Source: Chlorobiota bacterium (lineage in GTDB: Bacteria > Bacteroidota > Bacteroidia > Bacteroidales > F082). From it: a DNA stretch of 39,148 nucleotides. Location: assembly GCA_030596395.1 (NCBI GenBank), contig JAUVKF010000026.1, positions 1 through 39,148 on the forward strand, given 5' to 3'. Shown in pieces: positions 9,381-18,614 of the stretch. The notes under the pieces are model-generated. The model did not search any database. It was given only the letters and a program-made list of their open reading frames with translations, and was not told the origin of the DNA. Numbering within the stretch: the stretch's first letter is position 1; every line of letters starts with the position of its first letter. A program made the translations under genes and the position numbers.

Positions 9381-10691
9381 ATGCTGAAAAAAATCATAGG
9401 TACAACCGGAACCCGCATCCTGAATGCAGTTTTCAACCTGATCATTTTAGTTTTGATCACAAATAAAATTGGGAACGAGGGTCTCGGCATTATTGGTTTA
9501 ATCCTCGTTGACATTACGATTATTCAATTATCTGTTGATCTGGTTGCCGGTAGCTCCCTGGTATATTTTGCTTCCCGGGCAAATCTTGGACAGCTTTTGT
9601 TTCCTGCACTATTTTTTGTTGCAATTGTAATTGTGATTTTTTACCTGATTGGTTTTCTCGGCAACCTCTACTTTCCGGTATTATTTTACACAATTGTTCC
9701 TGAGGGCTATTTCACTCACATCTTGTTGCTTTCTGCCATTGGTTCAATTATGTGGATTAGTTACAACCTCTTGCTTGGCCAGTCACGAATAGCAACTTAT
9801 AATATAATTTTTACAATTCAGGTAACTACCTTTCTTATCATTTTTTCAATTCTCATTTTCATTTTCAACGACCACAGCGTAGAAGCTTATCTTACAGCGC
9901 TCTGTTTTGCATATGCCATTGCCGCATTAACGGGGTTGATCAGTGTGTTATCAAAAGCGGGAAAACTACAGGTCAAGGGATGGATGGCGGTAACAAAAAA
10001 AGTTTTTAATTATGGTTTTGTTACACAAACTGCTAATCTTTTAAGCATTGGAAATAACCGCATGAGTTTCTTTTTCATCAAGTATTTTTCCGGGCTTCCT
10101 GCTGTTGGAATATACAATGCTGGTATTCAAACAACTGAGGGGTTTAAACTTATTGGACAGAGTATCGCCGTTGTTCAATTCTCTACAATCGCGAATACAC
10201 GCGATGTTGAATATTCAAGGATACTTACCATAAGATTGATGAAAGTATCGGTTTTGCTTACACTGGCAGCTGTAATAGTAATAAATATTCTTCCTGAATC
10301 ATTTTATACCTGGCTTTTCAGCGATGATTTTATCGGTGTAAAGCCTGTGATTATGGCACTGAGTCCGGGAGTATTAGCACTTGCAGCCAACAATATTTTC
10401 AGTCATTATTTTTCAGGAATGGGAAAACCCAAAATTAATCTCTATGCCAAAATTGTCGGATTTATTTTTACTGTGATTTTGGCGATAACATTAATTCCAA
10501 CACTTGGATTTGTTGGTGCTGCTATTACGGCCTCTGTAAGTTATATCACTACTGTGATTTATCAATACATCAAATTTAGAAGAAAAACAGGAACCAGGGT
10601 TAAGGAATGGATACCTGTTACAAATGATATAACAGAACTCAAAAGAATAATCAGGGAATCAATAAATAAGAAAAAAGATAATACCAATTAA
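9381..10691 (+). CDS. Wzx-like polysaccharide flippase (MOP superfamily)
   Basis: 436 aa, with about 12 hydrophobic helices spread over the whole length and a short basic tail. The N-terminus (KKIIGTTGTRILNAVFNLII) and the residue 240 region (FFIKYFSGLPAVGIYNAG) resemble O-antigen and oligosaccharide flippases of the MOP/PST family, which move undecaprenyl-linked glycans across the inner membrane. Neighbouring glycosyltransferase and methyltransferase genes on the opposite strand support a role in a surface glycan. The last codons and the stop (ACC AAT TAA) lie inside the left terminus of a palindromic element, so the native C-terminus was probably replaced by an insertion. Confidence 0.88.
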   Translation: MLKKIIGTTGTRILNAVFNLIILVLITNKIGNEGLGIIGLILVDITIIQLSVDLVAGSSLVYFASRANLGQLLFPALFFVAIVIVIFYLIGFLGNLYFPVLFYTIVPEGYFTHILLLSAIGSIMWISYNLLLGQSRIATYNIIFTIQVTTFLIIFSILIFIFNDHSVEAYLTALCFAYAIAALTGLISVLSKAGKLQVKGWMAVTKKVFNYGFVTQTANLLSIGNNRMSFFFIKYFSGLPAVGIYNAGIQTTEGFKLIGQSIAVVQFSTIANTRDVEYSRILTIRLMKVSVLLTLAAVIVINILPESFYTWLFSDDFIGVKPVIMALSPGVLALAANNIFSHYFSGMGKPKINLYAKIVGFIFTVILAITLIPTLGFVGAAITASVSYITTVIYQYIKFRRKTGTRVKEWIPVTNDITELKRIIRESINKKKDNTN

Positions 10692-10839
10692 ATATCAAAA
10701 TGTGCTTTTATAATTTGAATTATTTTTTATCTGAATGATGAATTAAATCTTTGCATAGCCATAGCTACGGAAATATTTCATGAAGAAATTCAGGTGAAAA
10801 AGAAACAAATTCTATAGTGTATTTTTGTATTTAATTGGT
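10683..10839. mobile_element. 157-bp palindromic MITE-like element
   Basis: The terminal inverted repeats ATACCAATTAAATA (10681-10694) and TATTTAATTGGTAT (10828-10841) are perfect over 14 bases, and similarity continues inward. Inner blocks also pair (TATCTGAAT with ATTCAGGTGA; TAGC at 10756-10759 with GCTA at 10764-10767), so the whole element can fold around a centre at about 10761. The ACC...GGT core is flanked by the same pentamer ATAAT at 10678-10682 and 10840-10844, as expected for a 5-bp target duplication. There is no ORF inside, so movement would need a transposase from elsewhere. Confidence 0.78.
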
Positions 10840-10852
10840 ATAATACGCTCAA

Positions 10853-12568
10853 CTAAAGCTGTTTCCAACTCATTTCAGAAACCTTTAACAGGGTTAGCAG
10901 ATGGAATAATGTATCGGTATTTGTTGCTTTAAGGTCGTATTTATCAGCATTTATCAAAACCTGTCCGCCATAACCTTTTTGTAGCAATCCGGAAATATAC
11001 CACACAAGTTGTTCATGCATAACAGGATGTTGATCGGGTCGGTTTAACCTGAAAGGAATCCGGCTTTTCATCTTTTGCCGCCAGAACATCCGGTTCACCT
11101 TTTTTTCATCGCCAAGCGGAATTTCCCAATTTGCATTTGGAATATTGTTCAATTCAGGATCTACCAGGTCAATAAACTTTCTGAACAATTTAAAATTCTT
11201 CTTTTCTTTTTCAGAAACTGAATGCGCCAATTTGAAAAAATCCGGATTATAAAATGGTGATGTGCTCCAGATATAATTCCTGTTCCTGTCCTCACCTTCA
11301 AACAACCAGTGTAGAGCCCGTTCGAAAAGTTGAAAATGTTTGTATTTCATGTTTGCGCTTGTTCCGTCCTGAGATTTCAGAATCTGCTTAAGCTCTTTTT
11401 CGTGGGCACCAATCTCAAATGTCACAAAACTGCTCATATCTGTTATAGTAGTAATGCGGTTTGCATTGAGAATGTATTTGTTTATGTTGTTATTATTTAC
11501 TGCTTTCAACGGGAGTAATCCAGGCAGGGTTTTATCACCGCCATCTCCTGTCAGCATCAGTGTATGTGTTGCGCCCAGTTGCTTTAAAAACTCCAGTATG
11601 AATGACATACCCACATAATTCATCCCTCCCTTTACAGAGATCATTTCATCAAACAATTCAGGAACCCATTCTTTTAATTCGATGAATTGTGGCGATTTCT
11701 CGTAATGCTTTGCCAGTTGTTTTACAGCTTTAATATCATTTCTTATAATCGCATTATCGTAATCGAAAGTGGCATAATCGACAGGATAATTGCTTTTTAC
11801 AGCTTCCCCCATTATCACCCTCGAATCGAGGCCGCCACTCAGTGAAAGAACAACTTTCTCTTCATTCTTAAAGCGGTCCCTGAGCGCCTGTTTAAAAATA
11901 TCATACAGTGCATCTTCCGGCTTTAAGCCTGAATACGTCCCCTCCATTTCCAAAACATTCGGAGGATAACTCTCAATATTAATTTTCTCTTTTTGAACAG
12001 AAAGTAATGAAGCGGGAGGGAATCGCTCTATATCCTCGTAGAGTGTTCGTTCGCCCAATGGGTAACCAAGCCTGAGAAACTGGTAGATGGATTGTTCATC
12101 AAATATCAATCCGGTTGTAATTTTATCCAGCACATAAATATCGCGCGATAAAATAAACTGCCGGCCTTGAAACCTGTATGCCGGTAGCCTGCCCAGATAA
12201 TCATTAATTACAAAATGCTTTTCGCCATTTTTGTCGAGGATATATATGATAAATTCGCCATCCAGTTCATAGAAATAAGCCAAATCCTGGTCAGAATTTT
12301 CACCGTTGTAAATCTTATCTATTTTCTGGCGAAAGGTTTTATCAGCATAATTCGCAATATCATAAATTTTTCCCTCAACAATTGCGATATAATGATTGGT
12401 TTCAATAATTTCATAAGGATAATGGTTACCATCCCTGAAAAGGAGGATTAAATCATCCGTTTTACTTATAAAGTTAATTTTAAAAGAGGCTTCAACCAGG
12501 CGATTGGCCCTGTTTACAATACTTTCCGAAAGCCCGTCAGGCTGGTATATCAAAGTAAAACCAGGCAT
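10853..12568 (-). CDS. asparagine synthase-like protein lacking the glutaminase cysteine
   Basis: 571 aa. The C-terminal half is an asparagine-synthase ATP-pyrophosphatase domain: P-loop LSLSGGLDSRVIMGE (SGGLDS at 244-249), ATFDYDN and the downstream LTGDGGDKTLPG motif. The N-terminal half resembles the class II glutamine amidotransferase fold (ELDGEFIIYILD, NDYLGRLPAYRF), but it starts MPGFTLIY where active enzymes have Met-Cys-Gly, so the Cys2 nucleophile is missing. It may therefore use free ammonia or another amine, or make an amide/lactam bond to a non-asparagine substrate. In surface-glycan loci such proteins are thought to amidate sugar acids; that role here is inference. It converges on the flippase gene, with the palindromic element between them. 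Confidence 0.82.
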   Translation of the reverse strand: MPGFTLIYQPDGLSESIVNRANRLVEASFKINFISKTDDLILLFRDGNHYPYEIIETNHYIAIVEGKIYDIANYADKTFRQKIDKIYNGENSDQDLAYFYELDGEFIIYILDKNGEKHFVINDYLGRLPAYRFQGRQFILSRDIYVLDKITTGLIFDEQSIYQFLRLGYPLGERTLYEDIERFPPASLLSVQKEKINIESYPPNVLEMEGTYSGLKPEDALYDIFKQALRDRFKNEEKVVLSLSGGLDSRVIMGEAVKSNYPVDYATFDYDNAIIRNDIKAVKQLAKHYEKSPQFIELKEWVPELFDEMISVKGGMNYVGMSFILEFLKQLGATHTLMLTGDGGDKTLPGLLPLKAVNNNNINKYILNANRITTITDMSSFVTFEIGAHEKELKQILKSQDGTSANMKYKHFQLFERALHWLFEGEDRNRNYIWSTSPFYNPDFFKLAHSVSEKEKKNFKLFRKFIDLVDPELNNIPNANWEIPLGDEKKVNRMFWRQKMKSRIPFRLNRPDQHPVMHEQLVWYISGLLQKGYGGQVLINADKYDLKATNTDTLFHLLTLLKVSEMSWKQL

Positions 12569-12678
12569 TTAAATTGTAATCATTTGATAATGTAAATATA
12601 AAAATTTAGCTTACCTGAAAAAAATTTTAGCATTTACGCAATAAAGTCATTATTGTTACCGATTTATTAATGATCAAC

Positions 12679-12694
12679 AGGCTGAAAGCCTTTT
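12679..12694 (+). promoter_or_regulatory. small hairpin upstream of parE
   Basis: AGGCT-GAA-AGCCT followed by TTT, a small stem with a short T-run about 100 bases before parE and upstream of its promoter box. It could stop upstream plus-strand read-through; the role is uncertain. Confidence 0.25.
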
Positions 12695-12766
12695 AATAAT
12701 AAGGTTTTTAACAGCTTCTGTTTAAAAACTATTTAAGTTAATCAATAATCACGACTACATACTTTT

Positions 12767-12774
12767 TACTTTTG
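12767..12774 (+). promoter_or_regulatory. -7 promoter box for parE
   Basis: TACTTTTG, exact TAnnTTTG match, 19-26 bases before the ATG at 12793. Confidence 0.55.
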
Positions 12775-12792
12775 TAGCCAAATTGAGGTGAA

Positions 12793-14652
12793 ATGTCTGC
12801 GGAATATACAGAAGATAGCATACGGTCGTTAGATTGGAAGGAGCACATCCGGCTCAGGCCCGGGATGTACATTGGGAAATTGGGTGACGGAAGTTCGCAT
12901 GATGATGGCATCTATGTGCTTCTGAAAGAGATTATTGACAACTCGATTGATGAGTATGTGATGGGTTTTGGTAAAATCATTGAGGTCACAATTAATGAAA
13001 AAGAAATTTCCGTAAGGGATTATGGCAGGGGTATGCCACTTGGAAAAGTAGATGCCTGCGTAAGCAAGATCAATACCGGTGCAAAATACGATTCGAAAGT
13101 CTTTAAAAAAGCTGTTGGGTTGAATGGTGTTGGTTCAAAAGTGGTTAACGCCCTTTCTGAGCATTTCAAAGCACAATCCGTCCGTGAAGGAAAGACTAAA
13201 GTTGTTGAATATAATAAAGGTGAGCTGATCAATGATCCGGCTATCAGTAGCTGTGAGGATAAACCAGGCACGCTAATTTCATGGGTCCCTGATAATGAAA
13301 TGTTTGGAAATTTCCATTATCTGTATGAATATGTGGAGGAAATGCTGTGGAATTACGTATTCCTTAACAACGGTTTGACTATTATTTTTAATGGTCAAAA
13401 ATTTTATGCAAAGAACGGACTTCATGACCTTTTAGAGCGGAACATTAACGGGAACGGGCCCTTACTTTACCCAATCATTCATATTAAAGAAGGTGAATTT
13501 GAATGCGCTTTTAGCCACAGTTCACGCGCTTACAGCGAAGAGTATTTCTCATTTGTAAATGGCCAGCACACCACTTCAGGTGGAACGCACCAAACGGCTT
13601 TTCGTGAAGCCATTGTAAAAACCATTCGGGAATTTTACGGCAAAGATTTCGAGACCAGCGATATACGCACCTCAATCATTGCTGCCTTCAGCATTAAGGT
13701 TCAGGAGCCGATATTTGAATCACAAACCAAGACCAAACTCGGATCTCAACACATCGAACCCGGTGGCCAAACCATCAGGTATTATATCAACGATATCATT
13801 AAGCGTAACCTTGATAATTACCTTCATATTCATTCCGAAACAGCAGATGCGCTTTATAAAAAGATCCAGCAATCGGAAAAGGAACGCAAGGATATGGCCG
13901 GTATTAAAAAGCTGGCCCGCGAAAGCGTGAAGAAAGCCAGCCTGCACAACAAGAAATTGCGCGATTGCAGAATACATTTCAACTCGAACCATGAAAACAA
14001 ATTAAATACCACCTTATTTATAACCGAGGGAGATTCTGCAAGCGGTTCAATCACGAAATCGCGCGATGTACAAACCCAGGCTGTATTTAGCCTGAAAGGA
14101 AAACCCCTGAATAGTTACGGATTAAGCAAGAAAATAGTTTACCAGAACGAAGAGTTCAACCTGCTCCAGGCAGCATTGAATATTGATGAAGAACTTGAAA
14201 ATTTACGCTATAATAACGTTGTAATCGCAACGGATGCCGATGTAGACGGGATGCACATCCGTTTGTTGCTAATGACTTTCTTTTTGCAGTTTTACCCTGA
14301 CCTGGTAAAATCGGGCCACCTGTATATTCTTCAAACGCCTCTGTTCAGGGTAAGAAATAAAAAAGAAACGCTTTACTGCTACAATGATGAAGAGCGTAAC
14401 AAAGCTATAAAGAAGCTTGGGCAAAATCCTGAGATAACACGATTTAAAGGACTCGGTGAAATTTCACCAAATGAATTCAAGCATTTTATTGGCGCCACCA
14501 TACGCCTCGACCCTGTGATTTTACGCAGGGAGTCATCCGTTGCCGATACACTTTCATTTTACATGGGCAAAAATACACCCGAACGGCAGAATTTCATCAT
14601 CGACAACCTCCGAATTGAAGAGGATGTGGCTGTTGAAGTGTTGGTAGCTTAA
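12793..14652 (+). CDS. parE: DNA topoisomerase IV subunit B
   Basis: 619 aa, the length of Bacteroidetes ParE. It has the GHKL ATP-binding motifs [23 protein letters not shown] (catalytic Glu/Asn) and DYGRGMPLG, then [14 protein letters not shown]; the transducer domain with the switch lysine in QTKTKLGS (about residue 315); and the TOPRIM domain with EGDSASGS (about 412) and DADVDGMHI (about 481), ending in the [13 protein letters not shown] motif. With ParC it decatenates chromosomes. In many Bacteroidetes parC follows parE directly; here the next gene is ttcA and no topoisomerase A subunit is in the window. ParE is preferred over GyrB from length and the overall N-terminal sequence. Confidence 0.92.
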   Translation: MSAEYTEDSIRSLDWKEHIRLRPGMYIGKLGDGSSHDDGIYVLLKEIIDNSIDEYVMGFGKIIEVTINEKEISVRDYGRGMPLGKVDACVSKINTGAKYDSKVFKKAVGLNGVGSKVVNALSEHFKAQSVREGKTKVVEYNKGELINDPAISSCEDKPGTLISWVPDNEMFGNFHYLYEYVEEMLWNYVFLNNGLTIIFNGQKFYAKNGLHDLLERNINGNGPLLYPIIHIKEGEFECAFSHSSRAYSEEYFSFVNGQHTTSGGTHQTAFREAIVKTIREFYGKDFETSDIRTSIIAAFSIKVQEPIFESQTKTKLGSQHIEPGGQTIRYYINDIIKRNLDNYLHIHSETADALYKKIQQSEKERKDMAGIKKLARESVKKASLHNKKLRDCRIHFNSNHENKLNTTLFITEGDSASGSITKSRDVQTQAVFSLKGKPLNSYGLSKKIVYQNEEFNLLQAALNIDEELENLRYNNVVIATDADVDGMHIRLLLMTFFLQFYPDLVKSGHLYILQTPLFRVRNKKETLYCYNDEERNKAIKKLGQNPEITRFKGLGEISPNEFKHFIGATIRLDPVILRRESSVADTLSFYMGKNTPERQNFIIDNLRIEEDVAVEVLVA

Positions 14653-14655
14653 CTT

Positions 14656-14686
14656 TTTCACGCAAAGGCGCAGACACGCAGCGTGT
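14656..14686. repeat. short CACGCAAAGGCGCAG-type repeat with palindrome
   Basis: Directly after parE lies CACGCAAAGGCGCAGACACG, a phrase of the low-complexity type often seen between genes in environmental Bacteroidetes. It contains the perfect palindrome ACACGC-A-GCGTGT at 14674-14686. No T-run follows, so it is only weakly terminator-like. Confidence 0.4.
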
Positions 14687-14704
14687 AATTTCCATTCCAT
14701 TTAT

Positions 14705-14712
14705 TAGTTTTG
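14705..14712 (+). promoter_or_regulatory. -7 promoter box for ttcA
   Basis: TAGTTTTG, exact match to TAnnTTTG. It favours the ATG at 14763 over the upstream in-frame TTG at 14718, which would fall at or before the likely transcription start. A second identical octamer (14755-14762) abuts the ATG and is probably chance. Confidence 0.5.
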
Positions 14713-14762
14713 TCATCTTGACCGAAATCCCTTTAAATATTAGGATCGATAATTTAGTTTTG

Positions 14763-15503
14763 ATGAATAAAACCCTCACCAAGTACCAAAAGCGCCACAT
14801 TGAGCATGTGAAGAACAAGGTAGCCAAGGCCATTACCGATTATAAAATGATTGAAGAGGGTGATAAAGTTCTTGTGGCGGTGAGTGGAGGTAAAGATTCG
14901 CTGGTGATGCTGGAAACACTTTCAGCTTTTAAGCATTATGATATTGTTGATTATGAATTAGAAGCCCTGCATATCAATGTAACTGATGTTCCCTACCAGG
15001 TTGACACTGAATTTCTTGATGATTATTGCAGGAATTTAGGAATAAAATTAAACATTGAACAAGTGGAGGCAGGCATCGAAAACCGTGGCAAAAAAGGCCA
15101 TTGCTTTGTCTGTTCGTGGCACCGTCGAAAAACCCTGTTCACTTTTGCCAAAGAGAATGGCTTTCAAAAACTGGCGCTGGGCCACCACCTGGATGATGCG
15201 GTGGAAACACTAATGATCAACATGGCATATCATGGTAATATCTCATCCATTCCGGGAAAGCTCAGCATGTTTGATGGGGTGTTGAATGTTATTCGTCCGT
15301 TGATCCTTTTGACAAACAAAGACACTCGCGAATTCGCGAATATCAGGAAATACCCCTCAATAAAAGAACCTTGCCCATTTGAAGATATAACAAAACGAAC
15401 CACAGCACGCAAACTGATTAAACAACTGGAGGCCATCCATCCAAAAGCCAAATTCAATTTGTTTAATTCAATGGGGAATATTGATGAAGAGTATTTGCCT
15501 TAA
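14763..15503 (+). CDS. ttcA: TtcA-family tRNA 2-thiocytidine synthetase
   Basis: 246 aa from the ATG at 14763. A longer reading from a TTG at 14718 is possible but conflicts with the promoter box at 14705-14712. The PP-loop ATP pyrophosphatase motif is VAVSGGKDSLVML. The CxxC pair is in GHCFVCSWHRRKTL, with a further Cys in KEPCPFEDI; these are where TtcA proteins bind the [4Fe-4S] cluster used for sulfur transfer to C32 of tRNA. GHHLDDAVETLMINM is the family motif after the CxxC. The alternative is another TtcA/TtuA-group thiolase, so substrate position is family inference. It has its own promoter and ends before a repeat-rich spacer. Confidence 0.85.
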   Translation: MNKTLTKYQKRHIEHVKNKVAKAITDYKMIEEGDKVLVAVSGGKDSLVMLETLSAFKHYDIVDYELEALHINVTDVPYQVDTEFLDDYCRNLGIKLNIEQVEAGIENRGKKGHCFVCSWHRRKTLFTFAKENGFQKLALGHHLDDAVETLMINMAYHGNISSIPGKLSMFDGVLNVIRPLILLTNKDTREFANIRKYPSIKEPCPFEDITKRTTARKLIKQLEAIHPKAKFNLFNSMGNIDEEYLP

Positions 15504-15504
15504 G

Positions 15505-15536
15505 AGTTTAAAGTTTGATGTTCAATGTTTAAAGTT
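15505..15536. repeat. imperfect GTTTAAAGTT-type short repeats
   Basis: AGTTTAAAGTT at 15505 returns as TGTTTAAAGTT ending at 15536, with GATGTTCAA between. Low-complexity intergenic sequence immediately after the ttcA stop codon. Confidence 0.45.
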
Positions 15537-15567
15537 GGGGCTTCACCATTCGCAAATCACCAACCTG

Positions 15568-15590
15568 TCCGCCGTAGCTATAGCGAAGGA
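15568..15590. repeat. TCCGCCGTAGCTATAGC palindromic repeat
   Basis: TCCGCCGTAGC-TATAGCGAAGGA: outer TCC/GGA and an inner GCTATAGC palindrome. The CCGTAGCTAT core also occurs, reverse-complemented, at the apex of the palindromic element near 10761. It resembles short palindromic repeats scattered in Bacteroidetes spacers; copy number elsewhere cannot be judged here. Confidence 0.45.
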
Positions 15591-15621
15591 GAATCACCAT
15601 TTTCCAATAACCAACTCCCCA

Positions 15622-15657
15622 TTAACCGATTTAACCGATTCAACTGATTCAACCGAT
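15622..15657. repeat. four tandem copies of a 9-bp unit
   Basis: TTAACCGAT, TTAACCGAT, TCAACTGAT, TCAACCGAT follow without gaps. The 9-base period keeps a reading frame open but no gene is supported here. Confidence 0.75.
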
Positions 15658-15755
15658 TTATCCACACCCTGTTAATAAAAACCCTCCTCCCCTGACAACC
15701 ATTTCTTTCACTGAATTGTCATATCTATAATACTGAGAACCAAAACCGTATTAAA

Positions 15756-18563
15756 ATGATAAACCAGATGAAAAAGCCAGCCCTTTTCACCGTCTTGCTG
15801 ATTTTACAATCGTTTATAGCATTTGCCCAAACAGACCCGCTTTGTAGGGTTTGCCAGGTTTCTGCAACTGTTAATGAGACCGATACTGAATGTATAATTA
15901 ATGCAGAAGGACCTGTCTTATATATGTATGATGATGGTACTGCAGAGAACTATTTTGCATGGATAATCCCCGGAGGGATGACTGCAGTAAAATTTCCAGT
16001 ATTTGAACCTTCAAATATTTATGGAGGAAGCATTTATGTTGGCGATGGAAGCTATCCTGAAGATTCTGATTTCATTGGAAAGGATTTTAAAGCTTACATT
16101 TTAGACGACGATGGTTCGAATGGATATCCGGGCACAATATTAGATTCAGTTATAGTTACTGTGAATAATTTTTTCTGGGTGGAATTCGATGGATTTAACA
16201 CAACTGCAGAAAACGGATACTATTATCTTGCAATGAAACAACTTTATTCTCCTCCATTTAGTCCACCGGTCGGTGTGGATGAAGAAAACCCGGTTTATTT
16301 TAAATCATATACAAGAATGGCAGATTCACTTCCATGGCTTCAATCGTCATACAACGATTTTATGATGCGTTTGTTTACATGTAAGATCGATGAAGAACCA
16401 GGTTATGATCAAGATACATTCCAGCTTGCCTTTATTGATAATTTCGACCCTTGCATCGAAGAGGAACCTGAGGACGGTACGCTTACAATCTTAACAACCG
16501 ATGCTGAATTTCCCTATACCGATGAAGAATGGGGTTCTCAAGCCCCTGGTTATTATGCCTATGCAGTAAGAAAAGATTGTGGAGATTCCCTTTCGGAGTG
16601 GAAATATTCAAATATAGTGAGCCACCTGCAGGATGTTGAGGTCACTGTAAACGTAACCTGTCCTGATGGAAATACTCCTGATTCACTGGTAATAAGTTTT
16701 GAAGGTAGCGATTGTGTAGAGGAGTATTATTTTGAGGAATCGTCTGGCACAGGCACTATTGTATTCCCCTTGGTTCCAATGGGGAATTATGACATGACAG
16801 TTACTATTCCCGGAGATGTATCTGCAAGCTATCCCGGGTATTATTTCGACCAGAATATTGTTCTGGATATAGAAATGGATTACGAATTCCTGCCTCCTAC
16901 AAACTTTACAGTAAATGTTGGTTCTTCAATAGCAGAATGGGATTCACCCGAAGGAGATGATACCGATCCGTGGCAATACAATTTGTTTATTAACGATACC
17001 CTATCGGCACAAGTACCTGGAACCGAATTCGAATACTTTTTTAATTGCCTTACATTCGGGCAGGAGTACACAGTTGGTATCCAGGCTGTGTATGATTGCG
17101 ATGTATCGGATACGGTATTTTCTAGTTTCACATCACACTTCCTCTTTCCACCGCGTGATGTTACTGCATCCTCAACATATGGTACGGATGATATTGCTTT
17201 TGAATATCTACCACCGATGAATTGCGATCAGGCAATTCCACCTGGATTACTCTCATTTAATTTATATAAAAACGGTGTTCTGATCGGTAATATTCCATAT
17301 GAAGGGCAGGGAATTGATGTATTAATAGTTTATTATTCATCTGGATACATACCAGGAATTCATACCCTATGTGTGGAGGCATTATATGATTTAAGTCCGT
17401 ATGGTTTTCCAGGGGAAACAGGCAGTTCAGGGATTGTATGTGATACTGTTGAAGTGATATGGGGATATGAATTACCTTTTACAGAGAATTGGGATTCTGG
17501 TGATTTTGAATTTAATGAATGGAATACTTATAGTGCTAACTGGGTAGTTGACCAGGATAATGGAAATGACAAACCATCAGCAAAATTTACAAATATCGAA
17601 TCCCAAACCAATTACCAGGAAACGCTTTATTCAAATTATTTTAATGCCCATCAATTAACCGAAGGCAATATCTGGCTCGATTTTCATTTAAAACTTGAGG
17701 ATATAAATGCAGGAGGAACCGAAAAAATGACAGTAGAAGTTTACGATGGTACTGATTGGAACCCTGTTTATGAACGTGCTAATGAAGGCAGTTTCGATTG
17801 GGACAGCATTCACCTTGATATTACACCTTATAGCATGGGCAGAGTATTTCGCTTAGCTTTTGAGGCAAATGGGGAAAGCATCCAGAATATTCAGAGTTGG
17901 TTCGTAGACAATATTGAATTATACAGAGATTGTCCTCATGGTTGTGATCTCGAAATAGAATATGATACAATATATAATGAGGTATATATAAGCTTTCATT
18001 TTGGAGCTTGTGATACTACCGACAGAGAATACGTGCCTGAAAAGAAATCACCAAAAAATATACGGGACTTTACAGGGCTAAATCTTTACCATAGCATGAA
18101 CGGAAGCGAGTTTGTATATATAGCATTTTTACAATTTGTAGAAGGCGAAGTTGTTTATCCCTGGCCATGGGAACCATCAAGCGATTTGCATTGCTTTAAA
18201 TTAACAAGTGTTTATGAAAGTGATGCGGATTATTGTGAATCAGCTCCATTTCCTGCTAAGGATAACCCAGATCAAGATTTTGTTTGCTTATTGACAGTTG
18301 GTAATGAAAATAACGTATTTAAGGAATCAGAATCAATCAACATCTTCCCCAACCCAGCCACAAACCAAATCAATATCCAGTCAGAAAATGCGATTGAAAG
18401 AGTTTCTGTAATTAATCAGTTCGGGCAAAAGGTATTAATGGTTGATTCAAATGGAAAACAAATGGTTATCAATACTTCCGGGCTGCAACCAGGTGTTTAT
18501 ATTGTTCATGTCAAAACTGAGAAGGTGGTGGTGTACAGGAGAATAGTGATTTGTGAACAATGA
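15756..18563 (+). CDS. large secreted protein with T9SS C-terminal sorting domain
   Basis: 935 aa. A signal peptide ends near residue 25 (LLILQSFIAFAQ); the ATG at 15768 would give an equally good one. The middle is beta-rich and acidic, with cysteines suggesting disulfides, at least two fibronectin-III-like segments (LPPTNFTVNVG, about 380; FPPRDVTASSTY, about 465) and a MAM/jelly-roll-like region from about 575 (PFTENWDSGDFEFNEW to SWFVDNIELYRDC). The last 75 residues are a type A sorting domain: INIFPNPATNQINIQ, GQKVLMV, INTSGLQPGVYIV. It should cross the outer membrane by T9SS and be attached or released. No catalytic domain is recognised. The final codons run into a direct repeat that continues past the stop. 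Confidence 0.85.
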   Translation: MINQMKKPALFTVLLILQSFIAFAQTDPLCRVCQVSATVNETDTECIINAEGPVLYMYDDGTAENYFAWIIPGGMTAVKFPVFEPSNIYGGSIYVGDGSYPEDSDFIGKDFKAYILDDDGSNGYPGTILDSVIVTVNNFFWVEFDGFNTTAENGYYYLAMKQLYSPPFSPPVGVDEENPVYFKSYTRMADSLPWLQSSYNDFMMRLFTCKIDEEPGYDQDTFQLAFIDNFDPCIEEEPEDGTLTILTTDAEFPYTDEEWGSQAPGYYAYAVRKDCGDSLSEWKYSNIVSHLQDVEVTVNVTCPDGNTPDSLVISFEGSDCVEEYYFEESSGTGTIVFPLVPMGNYDMTVTIPGDVSASYPGYYFDQNIVLDIEMDYEFLPPTNFTVNVGSSIAEWDSPEGDDTDPWQYNLFINDTLSAQVPGTEFEYFFNCLTFGQEYTVGIQAVYDCDVSDTVFSSFTSHFLFPPRDVTASSTYGTDDIAFEYLPPMNCDQAIPPGLLSFNLYKNGVLIGNIPYEGQGIDVLIVYYSSGYIPGIHTLCVEALYDLSPYGFPGETGSSGIVCDTVEVIWGYELPFTENWDSGDFEFNEWNTYSANWVVDQDNGNDKPSAKFTNIESQTNYQETLYSNYFNAHQLTEGNIWLDFHLKLEDINAGGTEKMTVEVYDGTDWNPVYERANEGSFDWDSIHLDITPYSMGRVFRLAFEANGESIQNIQSWFVDNIELYRDCPHGCDLEIEYDTIYNEVYISFHFGACDTTDREYVPEKKSPKNIRDFTGLNLYHSMNGSEFVYIAFLQFVEGEVVYPWPWEPSSDLHCFKLTSVYESDADYCESAPFPAKDNPDQDFVCLLTVGNENNVFKESESINIFPNPATNQINIQSENAIERVSVINQFGQKVLMVDSNGKQMVINTSGLQPGVYIVHVKTEKVVVYRRIVICEQ

Positions 18564-18578
18564 TTTGTGAATAGTGAG
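18547..18578. repeat. two direct copies of TGATTTGTGAA(C/T)A
   Basis: GTGATTTGTGAACAATGATTTGTGAATAGTGA spans the stop codon: TGATTTGTGAACA is repeated as TGATTTGTGAATA 15 bases later, so the last residues (VICEQ) are written by repeat sequence. Confidence 0.55.
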
Positions 18579-18590
18579 CGGACCAAAACA

Positions 18591-18611
18591 CGAAACCCGA
18601 AACCCGAAACC
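18591..18611. repeat. three tandem copies of CGAAACC
   Basis: A perfect 7-bp unit repeated three times in the short convergent spacer between the T9SS cargo gene and gcvT. Confidence 0.7.
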
Positions 18612-18614
18612 TAT

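Noticed and set aside
12793-14652. GyrB instead of ParE
   Set aside because: Length 619 and the N-terminal sequence fit Bacteroidetes ParE better; certainty would need a tree with both paralogues.
15481-15675. 64-codon frame ending in a TDS/TDL repeat
   Set aside because: It overlaps the end of ttcA and its tail is the translation of a 9-bp tandem repeat.
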